NCBI RefSeq assembly: GCF_003605575.1
Contig: NZ_QKNY01000001.1
Coordinates: 88,377 to 152,376 of the forward strand
DNA length: 64,000 bases
Reading direction: 5' to 3'
Source of the DNA: Halonotius aquaticus
GTDB lineage: Archaea > Halobacteriota > Halobacteria > Halobacteriales > Haloferacaceae
The notes under the pieces are model-generated. The model did no database searches. It was given only the letters and a program-made list of their open reading frames with translations, and was not told where the DNA came from. This document shows, in pieces, positions 1 through 8,770 of the stretch (its first letter is position 1; each line of letters begins with the position of its first letter). Position numbers and translations under genes: made by a program.

Positions 1-137
1 TCAGCAGCAGCGTGGTCGTCGACAACGGCTTCAATCGACTCATATCGTCCGCTGTGGAGGGTTTCGTCGCCACCGGTTGTCCACACTGCAATCCAACCGC
101 CGGCACAGCCATCGACACCGACCACAGATCCAGTCAC
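1..137 (-). CDS. DUF429-family protein, N-terminal fragment
   Basis: The reverse strand is open from a GTG at 137 to the window edge and begins MTGSVVGVDGCAGGWIAVW, then runs acidic without a stop. The VGVDGC-x-GGW-x-AV pattern is the N-terminal signature of DUF429 proteins, predicted RNase H-fold nucleases of unknown role; the Asp in VGVDG would be the first acidic residue of the fold. The C-terminal part lies outside the window. It is divergent from the cupin gene. The GTG start is inferred because no ATG lies in frame; no promoter was identified. Confidence 0.6.
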   Translation of the reverse strand, partial: MTGSVVGVDGCAGGWIAVWTTGGDETLHSGRYESIEAVVDDHAAA

Positions 138-238
138 ACAGCGTGTTACCGGCCCCGAACGCAAGGGGATACCGGTTGGGAACGATCGTCTGCCACCCGC
201 CGAAGAGTACTTTCCCGTCAGCGACGAAGATCGGGGCG

Positions 239-559
239 ATGTCCTACACCAAAGTCGACTATGCGGATGTCGAGCCGGTCGGTGGTGGCCTCCACTTCCT
301 GCGTGAGCCGCTGGACTGCGACCAGCTTGGGATCTCCGTGCTCGATTGTGAGCCGAACTGGAGCGGCAAGCCGCACAATCATGCCGACGAGCAACAGGAG
401 GAAGTGTACATCCTTGTCGAGGGTACAGCGACGATCACCATCGACGGCGACGATATTCCACTAGCGGCTGGCGAGGCGATCCGCGTTGCCGCCGACAGCG
501 ACCGGCAGATCCACACCGGCGACGCGCCCAGCCAGTTTGTTATCGCTGGCGCGCCGTAG
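239..559 (+). CDS. Cupin-domain protein
   Basis: A 106-residue single-domain cupin. It has the first cupin motif around PHNHADEQQEEVYILVEG, with metal-ligand-like His, His and Glu, then the second, glycine-poor half (ITIDGDDIPLAAGEAIRVAAD). Such small beta-barrels bind a metal or small ligand; the substrate cannot be told. The ATG at 239 was chosen because the cupin fold begins just after it and upstream codons look non-coding. The flavin reductase gene starts 2 bases after the stop, so the two are probably cotranscribed. Confidence 0.75.
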   Translation: MSYTKVDYADVEPVGGGLHFLREPLDCDQLGISVLDCEPNWSGKPHNHADEQQEEVYILVEGTATITIDGDDIPLAAGEAIRVAADSDRQIHTGDAPSQFVIAGAP

Positions 560-561
560 CG

Positions 562-1152
562 ATGGCGACGCGTGATGGCGCGCCCGACGCCTTCGGATCG
601 CCCTACAGATTGTTGTCGACGGCGATCACGCCGCGGCCGATCGGCTGGATCTCGACGACCAGTACCGACGGCGTCGACAATCTCGCACCCTACAGCTTCT
701 GTAACGTCGTCGCCGTCGACCCGCCGGTCGTCATGTTCGCGCCGGTCGGCCGCGATGACCTCAAACACACGCCACAGAACGTCGCTGACACCGAGGAGTT
801 CGTTCTCAACACAGTCACGCACGACATCGTCGAGGTAATGAATGCCACGAGTGCGACACTCCCGGCCGACGAAAGCGAGTTCGACCACGTCGATATCGAC
901 CGCGCCGAGTCAGTCGTTGTCGACCCGCCGCGCGTCGCAGCCGCGAGCGTCGCCCTCGAATGTGAACTCTACGACTGGATTGAGGTCGGCGACAGCGTGC
1001 TGATCCTCGGTGAGGTTGTTCACGCCCATGTCGACGAGGCGGTTCTTACCGACGAGAAAATCGATATCGACGCACTCGATACAGTCGGCCGGCTCGCTGG
1101 CAACTACTACGCCTCGACACGAGATCGGTTTGAATTAGAGCGACCGCCGTAG
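562..1152 (+). CDS. Flavin reductase family (FMN-binding) protein
   Basis: A 196-residue protein matching the flavin-reductase-like split barrel: ITPRPIGWISTTSTDG near residues 20-35 and PYSFCNVVAVDPPVVMF near residues 43-60 form the FMN site. Family members reduce flavins or act as flavoprotein oxidoreductases; the partner is unknown. It directly follows the cupin gene (2-base gap), suggesting a two-gene unit. The length is usual for the family and no motif is missing. Confidence 0.8.
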   Translation: MATRDGAPDAFGSPYRLLSTAITPRPIGWISTTSTDGVDNLAPYSFCNVVAVDPPVVMFAPVGRDDLKHTPQNVADTEEFVLNTVTHDIVEVMNATSATLPADESEFDHVDIDRAESVVVDPPRVAAASVALECELYDWIEVGDSVLILGEVVHAHVDEAVLTDEKIDIDALDTVGRLAGNYYASTRDRFELERPP

Positions 1153-1222
1153 TTGCAGGAGTTCGGCGGGCCTCGACAACTCGTGCCTGCTGGCTATTAG
1201 CACTGATAGCCAAGGCCGTGTG

Positions 1223-1230
1223 TTTTTGTA
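1223..1230 (+). promoter_or_regulatory. TATA-like element for the ABC exporter operon
   Basis: The T-rich element TTTTTGTA is centred about 26 bases before the ATG at 1252, the spacing expected for an archaeal leaderless transcript. It supports the start chosen for the ATPase gene. Confidence 0.45.
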
Positions 1231-1251
1231 CGCTGCGGTGGCACAAGAGGT

Positions 1252-2202
1252 ATGATCGAGGTGTCGGGGCTGCGGAAGACCTACGGCGATTTCGCTGCCG
1301 TCGTTGGCAGCGAGTTCGAGATCGACCGCGGGGAGATCTTCGGCGTCGTCGGCCCGAACGGCGCGGGCAAGACGACGACGCTGAAGATGCTGGCTGGGCT
1401 GATCGAACCAACCAGCGGGACGGCAACCGTCGCGGGCTACGACGCCGGCGACCCCGAAATGCGACACCAACTCGGCTTTCTGCCGGAGGAATCGCCGCTG
1501 TATGAGGATATGACGGCGCGATCGTATCTCCGATTTTTTGCTGATCTCTACGACGTGCCCCGCGAGGTAGCAAGCGAACGCATTGAGTCGACACTCGATC
1601 GGCTGGATCTTGACTACCGTGACCGCCGACTGGGCGATGTTTCGAAGGGGATGAAACGCAAGGTCGCCATCGCCCGCTCGTTGGTCAACGATCCCGACGT
1701 GCTCATCTACGATGAACCCGCCAGCGGGCTCGACCCGTTGACGACAAACTCGGTGTTGGAGTTCACCGAAGAACTCCGCGAGGACGACAAGACGGTCATC
1801 TTCAGCGCGCACAATCTCTACCACGTCGAAAGCGTCTGTGACCGCGTCGTGATCATGAACGAGGGTCGGATTATCGCCCGCGGCTCGGTCGCTGACATCC
1901 GCGAACAGTACGGCGAAACGACCTACCACGTCTACAGCGACACCGCACTCGACGGCACCGACCCAACCGCTGACGGTCGTCACCGGGCGGTCGTCGAAAC
2001 GATGGCCGAGGTCGAAGCGATCCAAGCCGCCGCGACGGACGCAGGTGGCAGCGTCACCGATATTCGCACCGACGAGCCAAGCCTAGAATCGATCTTTTTG
2101 GAGCTGACCGGCCAACAGATGCCGAGTCCACGCACAGCCAGGGACACCGAGCCAGCCAGCGAGCCCACGACTGACCAACACGAGGTGGAGGACGCGCCGT
2201 GA
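1252..2202 (+). CDS. ABC transporter ATP-binding protein (ABC-2 exporter type)
   Basis: A 316-residue ATPase that should drive the two following permeases. Walker A (GPNGAGKTT) lies near residues 38-46; the ABC signature is the variant VSKGMKRK near residue 131; Walker B with catalytic Glu (VLIYDEPASGLDP) is near residues 150-162; the switch His is in FSAHN. The C-terminal extension (about 240-316) is a regulatory domain common in NatA/CcmA-like exporters, ending in an acidic Thr/Pro-rich tail. It overlaps the permease gene by 4 bases (GTGA). Confidence 0.92.
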   Translation: MIEVSGLRKTYGDFAAVVGSEFEIDRGEIFGVVGPNGAGKTTTLKMLAGLIEPTSGTATVAGYDAGDPEMRHQLGFLPEESPLYEDMTARSYLRFFADLYDVPREVASERIESTLDRLDLDYRDRRLGDVSKGMKRKVAIARSLVNDPDVLIYDEPASGLDPLTTNSVLEFTEELREDDKTVIFSAHNLYHVESVCDRVVIMNEGRIIARGSVADIREQYGETTYHVYSDTALDGTDPTADGRHRAVVETMAEVEAIQAAATDAGGSVTDIRTDEPSLESIFLELTGQQMPSPRTARDTEPASEPTTDQHEVEDAP

Positions 2203-4154
2203 CGCGGGTCGATCGCCTGCGAACACGGCTCACGACCGCCGGGCGTCGACTCCGCCGGGTCGCCCGGATCGCCCGCTGGGAACTCGGCCAGTCGACGAGC
2301 AGTTACAACCGCCGTACCCTCGCCGTGATCGCCGTCCTCGTTGTCGTCGTTGCCAGCGTCGGCACCTCGGCTGTCGCCCTCGGCGTCGCCTCACCGTCGC
2401 CGAACACTGACATCTACCGGGTCGGTGTCGCCGACAACAGCCCTTACAACGCGGTGATCGACGACCACGCCAGCCTGACCGCCCGCCCGCCGGATCGAAC
2501 TGCGTTGGCAACCGGCGAGATCGACCTCCTGATCGGCGGGGTTCGACAACCAGCCGCTGGCCCCGGCCCGCGCTCGCCAACGCTCCTCGTTGAGCCGGCC
2601 GACGGTGAGAAAGGTGATGCCGCACTCACCGCGTTCCGCTCGGCGGTGCAGTCCTACAACGACCGAGCGATGGCACTGGAACCGAATCGAACCGCCGCCT
2701 ATCCGGTTATCGTCGAGCTACAGTACATTCCACAATCGACGCTCGGCCCGGCCGCCCCAACGAACGCAGGTAACCTCACCGGTGATGATACATCCGCAGA
2801 CGATGCTGACGGCGGTGATGGAACCGACACTGACGCCAACGACACCGACACCAATGGAACGATCAGCGACGCCGATGGTGGAACAGCCGATGGAGGCGGT
2901 GACAACACGACAGGCACCGATCGCACCGAGGGTGACGCGCCGCCCGTTGCCGACGGTGGTGGCGGCTCGCTGCTCGATCGCGCGCTGTTCGGCGGCGGCA
3001 CCAGCGGCTCGCCGGCTGAGATCCAGCCACCCTTCCCCTTTGGCTCGCTGCTACTGGCGTTTCTGTTCCTCGTGCCGATGAACTTCGTTATTCAATCCTA
3101 CGGGAGCAGCATCCTCAACGAGCGAATCAGTCGTCGGGGGGAGCTTTTGTTGGTCGCACCCGTCGAGCGGCTGGACATCGTCGCCGGCAAAACCCTGCCG
3201 TACGCGGCTATCGCCGTCGCTGTCACAGCGGTCATCGCCGCGGCGATCGGCGGGAGCCTGCTGTCGGTGGCGGCGGTCGTCCCGATCGCGATGACCTTCT
3301 TGGCGGCGACGTTCCTCGGCGCGATGTTCGCTCGATCGTTCAAGGAACTCACGTTTGTGACGATCACGATCACCGTCTTCCTCACGAGCTATGTGTTCAT
3401 CCCCTCGATCTTCACAAACGTGACGCCGATCGCGTTGATCTCGCCGCTGACGCTTGTGGTCATGGAGCTACAGGGTGAGGCCGTCACCCTCGGGAGCTAC
3501 CTGTTTTCGACCGGCCCGTTCTATACGAGTGCTGGCGTGTTGTTCCTGCTCGGAACCGGCGTCTACCGAGAGGAGGATATGTTTTCACAAAAACCGGTAC
3601 CGCTGAAGTTCCTCGACGCGCTTGATGCGCGATTGAGTGGGATTCGATCGGTTGGCGTGCTGACCGCGCTGTTTTTGCCGTTTGTCTTTATTGCTGAGCT
3701 GTTGGCGATCGCCGTCTTGTTCGTGTTGCCGATCGAGGTGTCGATCCCGTTGATGCTCGTGGTGATCGCCGCCGTCGAGGAGGTTGCGAAAAGCGTTCAC
3801 GTGTTTGCCGGCTTTGAGAGTGATCGGTTCGATCGATCGGTGCGAACCGCACTGCTGTTGGGGATCGCCTCCGGGATCGGCTTCTTCGTCGCCGAGAAGT
3901 TCACCGCCGTTGCACAGTTGGTCGGCCTCCCGAATCTCCAACTCGGCGAAGCCGCCCTGCAGCCCGCCGGCATCGGCATTACGCCCTCGACATCGCTGCT
4001 GTTGTTGGCTGGCCCACTGGTGTTGCATACGGTGACCGCCGGTGTCGCCGCCCTCGGCGCGCGGAAGAATCTACGGTGGTATCTGGTGTCGCTGGTCGCC
4101 GCAACGGCGATTCACGCGGCGTACAACTTCGGGGTGGTGACCCTCTATGGGTGA
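2199..4154 (+). CDS. ABC-2 permease fused to a PrsW-like intramembrane metalloprotease
   Basis: A 651-residue membrane protein starting GTG within the ATPase stop. The N-terminal half is an ABC-2/NatB-type permease: one helix at about 40-62, an external domain with an Asp/Thr/Gly-rich linker (about 190-260), then a helix bundle (about 280-455). The C-terminal part (about 485-651) carries the PrsW motif set: EEVAK at 527-531, FFVAE at 562-566, His610 followed by Gly, and HAAYN at 639-643. PrsW proteins cleave substrates inside the membrane. The sequence reads through both parts without a stop or shift, so this looks like a true fusion. Its substrate is unknown. Confidence 0.8.
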   Translation: MTRVDRLRTRLTTAGRRLRRVARIARWELGQSTSSYNRRTLAVIAVLVVVVASVGTSAVALGVASPSPNTDIYRVGVADNSPYNAVIDDHASLTARPPDRTALATGEIDLLIGGVRQPAAGPGPRSPTLLVEPADGEKGDAALTAFRSAVQSYNDRAMALEPNRTAAYPVIVELQYIPQSTLGPAAPTNAGNLTGDDTSADDADGGDGTDTDANDTDTNGTISDADGGTADGGGDNTTGTDRTEGDAPPVADGGGGSLLDRALFGGGTSGSPAEIQPPFPFGSLLLAFLFLVPMNFVIQSYGSSILNERISRRGELLLVAPVERLDIVAGKTLPYAAIAVAVTAVIAAAIGGSLLSVAAVVPIAMTFLAATFLGAMFARSFKELTFVTITITVFLTSYVFIPSIFTNVTPIALISPLTLVVMELQGEAVTLGSYLFSTGPFYTSAGVLFLLGTGVYREEDMFSQKPVPLKFLDALDARLSGIRSVGVLTALFLPFVFIAELLAIAVLFVLPIEVSIPLMLVVIAAVEEVAKSVHVFAGFESDRFDRSVRTALLLGIASGIGFFVAEKFTAVAQLVGLPNLQLGEAALQPAGIGITPSTSLLLLAGPLVLHTVTAGVAALGARKNLRWYLVSLVAATAIHAAYNFGVVTLYG

Positions 4155-5247
4155 TCGAGAATGGCTGCGCGCTCGGTGGCACGCTGTTGCCGACCGCGTA
4201 AGCGACCCACGACTGACGATCGCCGGCCGCGAGCTGCGGGTGTTGGGCCGCGAGAAGACGATCATCCTCGCGGTCGTCATCCAACTGTTTGTCGCCGCGT
4301 TCTCGGGCTTTCTCGTTGTCGGCCTTGTCTCGTTGTACGACCCCGGCAGCGTTGATGGCTATCAGATCGACGCCGCCGTCACCGGCGAGGCTACCAACGA
4401 GATGTTGGAGGCGATCGAAGAGCGACCAGCCATCGAGGGCACGCGGTATGCGACGACCAGCGAGGCTTACGCCGACTTCCAGGATGGCGCGGTGAACGCG
4501 GTGTTTCAGACGACCCGCAGCGACGGCCGTATCGAGGTGGTGATGACCGCCCCGGAGGGCAGCATTGAGACCACATTAGTCGTCTCGGAGGGCCAAGAAG
4601 CCTTGCGCGCCCTTGAGCGAAACCTTCGCACCGAACGCGCTGCCTCGCTGTCGAATCCACCCTTGCCGCTGCCGCCTGACACCGGCGGCAACCCCTACTA
4701 CGATTTCACCTACACGATCCTACTGCCGCTGTTGGTGTTCCTCCCGGTGTTTATCAGCGGTTCGATCACCGTCGACTCGCTGACCGCCGAAAGCGAGCAG
4801 GGTACCCTTGAACTGTTGCGTGTCGCGCCGGTAACGATGGTCGATATCGTCGACGGCAAGTCGGCGGCGATGATCGCTATCGCTCCCCTGCAAGCGGTTG
4901 CGTGGCTGGGGCTGCTTTCGCTGAATGGTGTCGCCGTCGCCAACGCTGGCTGGCTGGCCACGCTTGTAACAGCGGTGACAGCGATCGTTGTCGCGCTGTC
5001 GGTGGCCGTCTCGCTGTTAGCTCCCGACCGGCGATCCGCACAACTGCTGTTTTCGGTTGCGGTGTTGCTGTTTTTCGCCGGGGCGACGCTGTTGCCCGGT
5101 GGGCCAGCCAACACCGCGGCACGGCTGGCGATCGACAGCGCGACGCTGTCGACACGGCTGGCCGTTCTTATCTATGGAGTGGTTGGTGTTGCGGCCGTCG
5201 GTGCTGTCCGCCGGCTAGCGACGCGGATCAACCCGAACACGCTGTGA
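4147..5247 (+). CDS. ABC-2 type transporter permease
   Basis: A 366-residue permease, the second membrane subunit of the exporter. It has an N-terminal helix (about 37-60), an external domain (about 65-180) and five or six hydrophobic helices to the C-terminus, the NatB/ABC-2 layout. PVFISGSITVDSLTAESEQGTLELLRVAPV is the typical loop after the second helix, trimmed here to its idea: an EQGTLELL coupling segment. It overlaps the preceding gene by 8 bases, so translation is probably coupled. The cargo cannot be predicted. Confidence 0.85.
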   Translation: MGDREWLRARWHAVADRVSDPRLTIAGRELRVLGREKTIILAVVIQLFVAAFSGFLVVGLVSLYDPGSVDGYQIDAAVTGEATNEMLEAIEERPAIEGTRYATTSEAYADFQDGAVNAVFQTTRSDGRIEVVMTAPEGSIETTLVVSEGQEALRALERNLRTERAASLSNPPLPLPPDTGGNPYYDFTYTILLPLLVFLPVFISGSITVDSLTAESEQGTLELLRVAPVTMVDIVDGKSAAMIAIAPLQAVAWLGLLSLNGVAVANAGWLATLVTAVTAIVVALSVAVSLLAPDRRSAQLLFSVAVLLFFAGATLLPGGPANTAARLAIDSATLSTRLAVLIYGVVGVAAVGAVRRLATRINPNTL

Positions 5248-5328
5248 GCGAACCCACGTCGTACGGTCGGGTGCGAGGTGGGTTTCGACAACCGATTCTA
5301 TTAGTGGATGTGGGTTGTATCCCCGCAC

Positions 5329-5565
5329 ATGGATCGTGACGTACTGCTTCGCCCGTTCGCGTTGCTGATGGAATATCGAATGTACCTGCTTGCGGTGAGT
5401 GGGTTCCTCATCGCAGGAGCGGCAGTTACCTACGGGCTGCGAACGGAAGATACGGTAATGGCCCTCGGCGCGCTGTTGTTCCTGCCGAACGCGCTCGTCC
5501 TACTGGGCGTTGGCCTCCGCGAACGCGGCTGGTTCGATGAGGGATCGCCGATTACCCCGGACTAA
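5329..5565 (+). CDS. Small two-helix membrane protein, function unknown
   Basis: A 78-residue protein with two predicted helices (about 17-35 and 41-60) and a polar C-terminus. An ATG at 5308 is also in frame, but a TATA-like TTCTATTA near 5296-5303 sits about 28 bases before 5329, favouring the inner ATG as a leaderless start. No family was recognised. Confidence 0.6.
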   Translation: MDRDVLLRPFALLMEYRMYLLAVSGFLIAGAAVTYGLRTEDTVMALGALLFLPNALVLLGVGLRERGWFDEGSPITPD

Positions 5566-5602
5566 CAGGAATGACAACCCCTGCACCACCACGGTCGGAT
5601 CG

Positions 5603-5863
5603 ATGACGACACCTGAGGCGGAAATTCGTCAGCAACTCATCGAGGTCTTTGGAGCCGCCGAGTATCCGGTAACCGACCCCTTCGAGTTGATTCCGGTGTT
5701 GCCGGACGGCGCGGCAACAACCTTCGAGGCTGGCGATGTGACGATCGGCGCGATGGAACTCGGGATGGAGTACGCCGACTATCAGGAGTATCCCTACGAC
5801 AGTGTCGAGCCGCTGGTCGAGGATCTTATGACCGGGCTCCGCGCCAAGGGCGTGTTTGGATAA
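5603..5863 (+). CDS. DUF5789-like haloarchaeal protein
   Basis: An 86-residue soluble acidic protein. The pattern of an N-terminal helix (EAEIRQQLIEVFGAAEYP), a central beta part (FEAGDVTIGAMELGM) and a C-terminal YPYDSVEPLVEDLM helix resembles the DUF5789 family of small haloarchaeal proteins of unknown function. ATG 5603 is preferred because the earlier in-frame codons overlap the previous gene and are Arg/Asn-rich non-coding sequence. It is convergent with the cyd operon, 38 bases away. Confidence 0.65.
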   Translation: MTTPEAEIRQQLIEVFGAAEYPVTDPFELIPVLPDGAATTFEAGDVTIGAMELGMEYADYQEYPYDSVEPLVEDLMTGLRAKGVFG

Positions 5864-5901
5864 CAACGCGTCCCAACGAGTCCCTGTCGCCGGAACCGAC
5901 G

Positions 5902-6114
5902 TTACTGTTCCCCGAGTCGTTGCTGAATCAGTTGATCGATATTGTACAGGAGCACAGCGACGGTCACCAGCGTCGTCGCAAAATACAGTAGTAGCTCTGG
6001 GGGCCCAGAGACAATCCCAGCGAGGGCTGTCCCGCCGAATCCTACGACGACGAGTTCGATCCAGGTCACAAAAATACGGGAGGCCAGCAACGTCGACGAG
6101 CCCGCCTCGCCCAC
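5902..6114 (-). CDS. Small membrane protein downstream of cydB
   Basis: A 70-residue protein read from a GTG one base after the cydB stop. It has two helices (about 12-32 and 38-56) and a polar tail ending in QQRLGEQ. Its tight coupling to cydAB suggests an accessory subunit or assembly factor, comparable in position to the small Cyd subunits of bacteria, but it shows no clear similarity to CydX or CydZ. The GTG start is inferred from frame and spacing. Confidence 0.6.
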   Translation of the reverse strand: MGEAGSSTLLASRIFVTWIELVVVGFGGTALAGIVSGPPELLLYFATTLVTVAVLLYNIDQLIQQRLGEQ

Positions 6115-6115
6115 G

Positions 6116-7117
6116 TCAGTAGGCCTCCTCCGGAGTAATCGGGCCGCTGAACGCCGTGTACAGCACAGCGAAGTAGACAACCACGAGCGGCAACAGCAGT
6201 CCGGCACCGATCGTCATCAGATTCAGCGGGAGCGTCGAGACGATGGTCTCCCGGATCGTCGCGCCGGTCGCTGGATCGATCGCCGGGTACATGATCCGGG
6301 CGACGACGGTGATCAACCCGTATGTCATCACGCCCGCGATGCCGAGGGCGATGAGATTTTGCTCCCGCCGCAACGCGAGGATGTAGCCCGCTGCCAACAC
6401 GATAGAGGCGACAACCAAGACGATGATCAGCGGATCCAACAGCGTCGTGATCCCCTCGGGGAGTCGCATCGCCAACACAGCAAGCGTGGCAACGACCGCC
6501 AGCAGGTAGCCGACAACCGCAAGCTGTCCGTAGGTCGAGACGACCGGCGGAAGATCGTGTTGGGCTTTGAGCCGGAGGAACGCCGCCCCGGAGACGACCG
6601 TAAGTAGTGTCAGCGTCACACCAACAACGAGGCCGATCAGCGAGATCGACCCCTCGTTGCCGACGAGCCAGTTGCCCGCGAAGACACCGAGGAAAAACGG
6701 CGCGAGAACGCTACCGGCGACGAAGGCGACACTCCAAGCGCGTTGCCACAGGTTGTCGTGTCGCTGTTCGTACATCTCGGGGGCCAGCCCGCGGATGATG
6801 AGCGCGCCCAGGATGGCAAACATCAGGAGGTAATGCCGGCTGAAGAGTCCGGCGTAGGCCGCCGGGAAGGCCGCAAACAGCGCGCCGCCGAAGACGACGA
6901 GCCAGACCTCGTTGCCGTCCCAAAACGGGCCGACAGCGGCGAGCACCGCCTCCCGCTGGCGATCGGTATCCAGCAGGCCGTAGATCGCGCCGGCCCCGAA
7001 GTCGAAGCCATCGAGGAACAAAAACGTCGCTAACAGGGTGAACATGAGGCCGTACCAGACCTCCGGCAGCGGGAGGCCAAATAACGGCCCGGCGGTGAGC
7101 CCCTCGACGCTAATCAT
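6116..7117 (-). CDS. cydB: Cytochrome bd-type quinol oxidase subunit II
   Basis: A 333-residue polytopic membrane protein, usual CydB length. The start region PLPEVWYGLMF followed by FLFLDGFDFG is the CydB signature in helix 1, and FWDGNEVWL is the conserved loop near residue 58. With CydA it reduces oxygen to water using electrons from menaquinol, without proton pumping. The ATG overlaps the cydA stop by 8 bases, giving translational coupling; in-frame codons further upstream lie inside cydA and were excluded. Confidence 0.93.
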   Translation of the reverse strand: MISVEGLTAGPLFGLPLPEVWYGLMFTLLATFLFLDGFDFGAGAIYGLLDTDRQREAVLAAVGPFWDGNEVWLVVFGGALFAAFPAAYAGLFSRHYLLMFAILGALIIRGLAPEMYEQRHDNLWQRAWSVAFVAGSVLAPFFLGVFAGNWLVGNEGSISLIGLVVGVTLTLLTVVSGAAFLRLKAQHDLPPVVSTYGQLAVVGYLLAVVATLAVLAMRLPEGITTLLDPLIIVLVVASIVLAAGYILALRREQNLIALGIAGVMTYGLITVVARIMYPAIDPATGATIRETIVSTLPLNLMTIGAGLLLPLVVVYFAVLYTAFSGPITPEEAY

Positions 7118-8543
7118 CGTCAGCCACCCCCACCGCCGGCGACTCAGGCGTTGGTGATGGCTCACGATTTGTCCGCAGGTCGTCGCCACCCGGCGGCCCG
7201 TTGCGGATGATTCGGGCGACCACGTAGCCATACAAGATGAGCAACGCTGAGTAGAGGCCGACAAAGCCAGCGAAAGTGGCCGTCGCTTCCAGCCCGGTGA
7301 GCCCGGGGGAGACACCCTCGCTGGTCTTCATCACGCCTTGGATCACCCAGGGCTGGCGACCCACCTCCGTGACGACCCAGCCAAGTTCGACGGCGACGAT
7401 CCCGAGCAACGACGACCCCATTAACGCCTTATGCAGGAGGCCGTCCTCGAAGAGCTCGCCTTTGTACCACCGGTAGCCACCCCAGAACGACAGCAGGATG
7501 AACCAAAAGCCCATCCCGACCATCGCCCGGAAGGCCCAGAAGACGATCGCCACCGGTGGGGCCTCGGTGTCGAACTCGTTGAGGCCGGTTATTTCGGCTG
7601 TCGGATCACCCCCGCTGGCGAGCCACGACGCGCCGCCTGGGATCCCGATCCCGAACAGTTCTTTCGCGCGTGGATCAGTGATCGAATCGAGGTTGGTTGG
7701 CGCGGCAACGATGTACTCGGGGACGTAGGAGTCAGTTTCCCAGACAGCCTCCATCGCGGCGAACTTCTGGGGTTGGGTTTCGGCGACGTGACGGCCGTAC
7801 ATATCGCCGTGGAACGCCTGCAGCGGTGCGGTGATCAACAGCGCGATCAGCGCGATCTTCAGCGTCGTTTCCCAAAAGTCGATGTTGTCGTGATCGAATC
7901 CCCAGACGTGGTGCCGGAAGACGTAGTAGGCGGCGACGCCGGCCATGAACAGCGCGACCGACTCGATGGCGGCGTTCTGCATGTGCACATACATGTAGCC
8001 GAAGCGGGGGTTGAGATACGCTGCGATCGGATCGACGAGATGGACAACCGTCTGGCCACCCTCAGAAGCGAGTTCGTAGCCCCGTGGCGTCTGCATCCAC
8101 GAGTTGGCGATCAGAATCCACACCGCCGACAGCCACGTGCCGAGGCCGACGGCGACACTGGAGATGAAGTAGAGCTTGTCGCCGACGCGGTCACGGCCGA
8201 AGACGAAGATTCCGAGGAAGGTCGCCTCCAGCATGAACGCCATCATCCCCTCGACGGCGAGTGGGCCACCGAACAGCTCGCCGGCGGCCGTCGAGAAGGC
8301 CGCGAAGTTCGTCCCGAACTCAAATTCGAGGACGATGCCGGTGACCGTCCCGACGACGAAGGAGATGGCGAAGATCTTGGTCCAAAAGCGACGCAACTGT
8401 TCGTAGACGGGCTTACCAGTTCGGATATCCTTCCACGTGAAGTAAATGAGGAAGGGGGCTAACCCCATACTCATCACGGGGAAGATGATATGCACCATCG
8501 TGGTAAGGGCGAACTGGGCCCGACTGGCGATAACTGGATCCAT
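7110..8543 (-). CDS. cydA: Cytochrome bd-type quinol oxidase subunit I
   Basis: A 477-residue protein with about nine helices. It starts MDPVIASRAQFALTTMVHIIFP, where His18 corresponds to the conserved high-spin heme ligand, and GRQPWVIQGVMKT is the CydA motif after the Q-loop. The loop between helices 6 and 7 is short, so this is a short-Q-loop oxidase. Members have high oxygen affinity, which suits low-oxygen brines. It is the first gene of a cydA-cydB-small membrane protein operon. Confidence 0.95.
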   Translation of the reverse strand: MDPVIASRAQFALTTMVHIIFPVMSMGLAPFLIYFTWKDIRTGKPVYEQLRRFWTKIFAISFVVGTVTGIVLEFEFGTNFAAFSTAAGELFGGPLAVEGMMAFMLEATFLGIFVFGRDRVGDKLYFISSVAVGLGTWLSAVWILIANSWMQTPRGYELASEGGQTVVHLVDPIAAYLNPRFGYMYVHMQNAAIESVALFMAGVAAYYVFRHHVWGFDHDNIDFWETTLKIALIALLITAPLQAFHGDMYGRHVAETQPQKFAAMEAVWETDSYVPEYIVAAPTNLDSITDPRAKELFGIGIPGGASWLASGGDPTAEITGLNEFDTEAPPVAIVFWAFRAMVGMGFWFILLSFWGGYRWYKGELFEDGLLHKALMGSSLLGIVAVELGWVVTEVGRQPWVIQGVMKTSEGVSPGLTGLEATATFAGFVGLYSALLILYGYVVARIIRNGPPGGDDLRTNREPSPTPESPAVGVADDD

Positions 8544-8555
8544 GATGACTGACCC

Positions 8556-8570
8556 CGGAGTCGAACTCCG
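8556..8570 (-). promoter_or_regulatory. Hairpin in the cydA leader
   Basis: A perfect 5-bp stem (CGGAG/CTCCG) with a 5-base loop begins 13 bases before the cydA start. A TATA-like GTTTAACTAA at about 8597-8606 on the same strand predicts a short leader containing this hairpin. The role is unknown; it may be an operator or a translation control. Confidence 0.3.
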
Positions 8571-8770
8571 ATGTACAATTGCATCTTTGACACTCGATTA
8601 GTTAAACGTGTCCCTCTTTTCAGCGCGTATATCAGCAAAACACTGGTTTAATCGCCTAAAACGGCTGTTTTCAACTTTTGTGTTTGTCACAATACAACTC
8701 AGATTAGCCTGCCGCACCACTATTGTTAAGAAAAGACACGACTATACGCTCGGCACCCAGTATCAGCAAT

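Noticed and set aside
2760..2960. Asp/Thr/Gly-rich near-repetitive DNA in the first permease gene
   Set aside because: It encodes a flexible acidic linker and is not a separate repeat element.
8551..8570. T-arm-like GGAGTTCGACTCC on the minus strand, suggesting a tRNA
   Set aside because: The stem pairs as a 5-base loop hairpin, and no acceptor, D or anticodon arm could be built around it.
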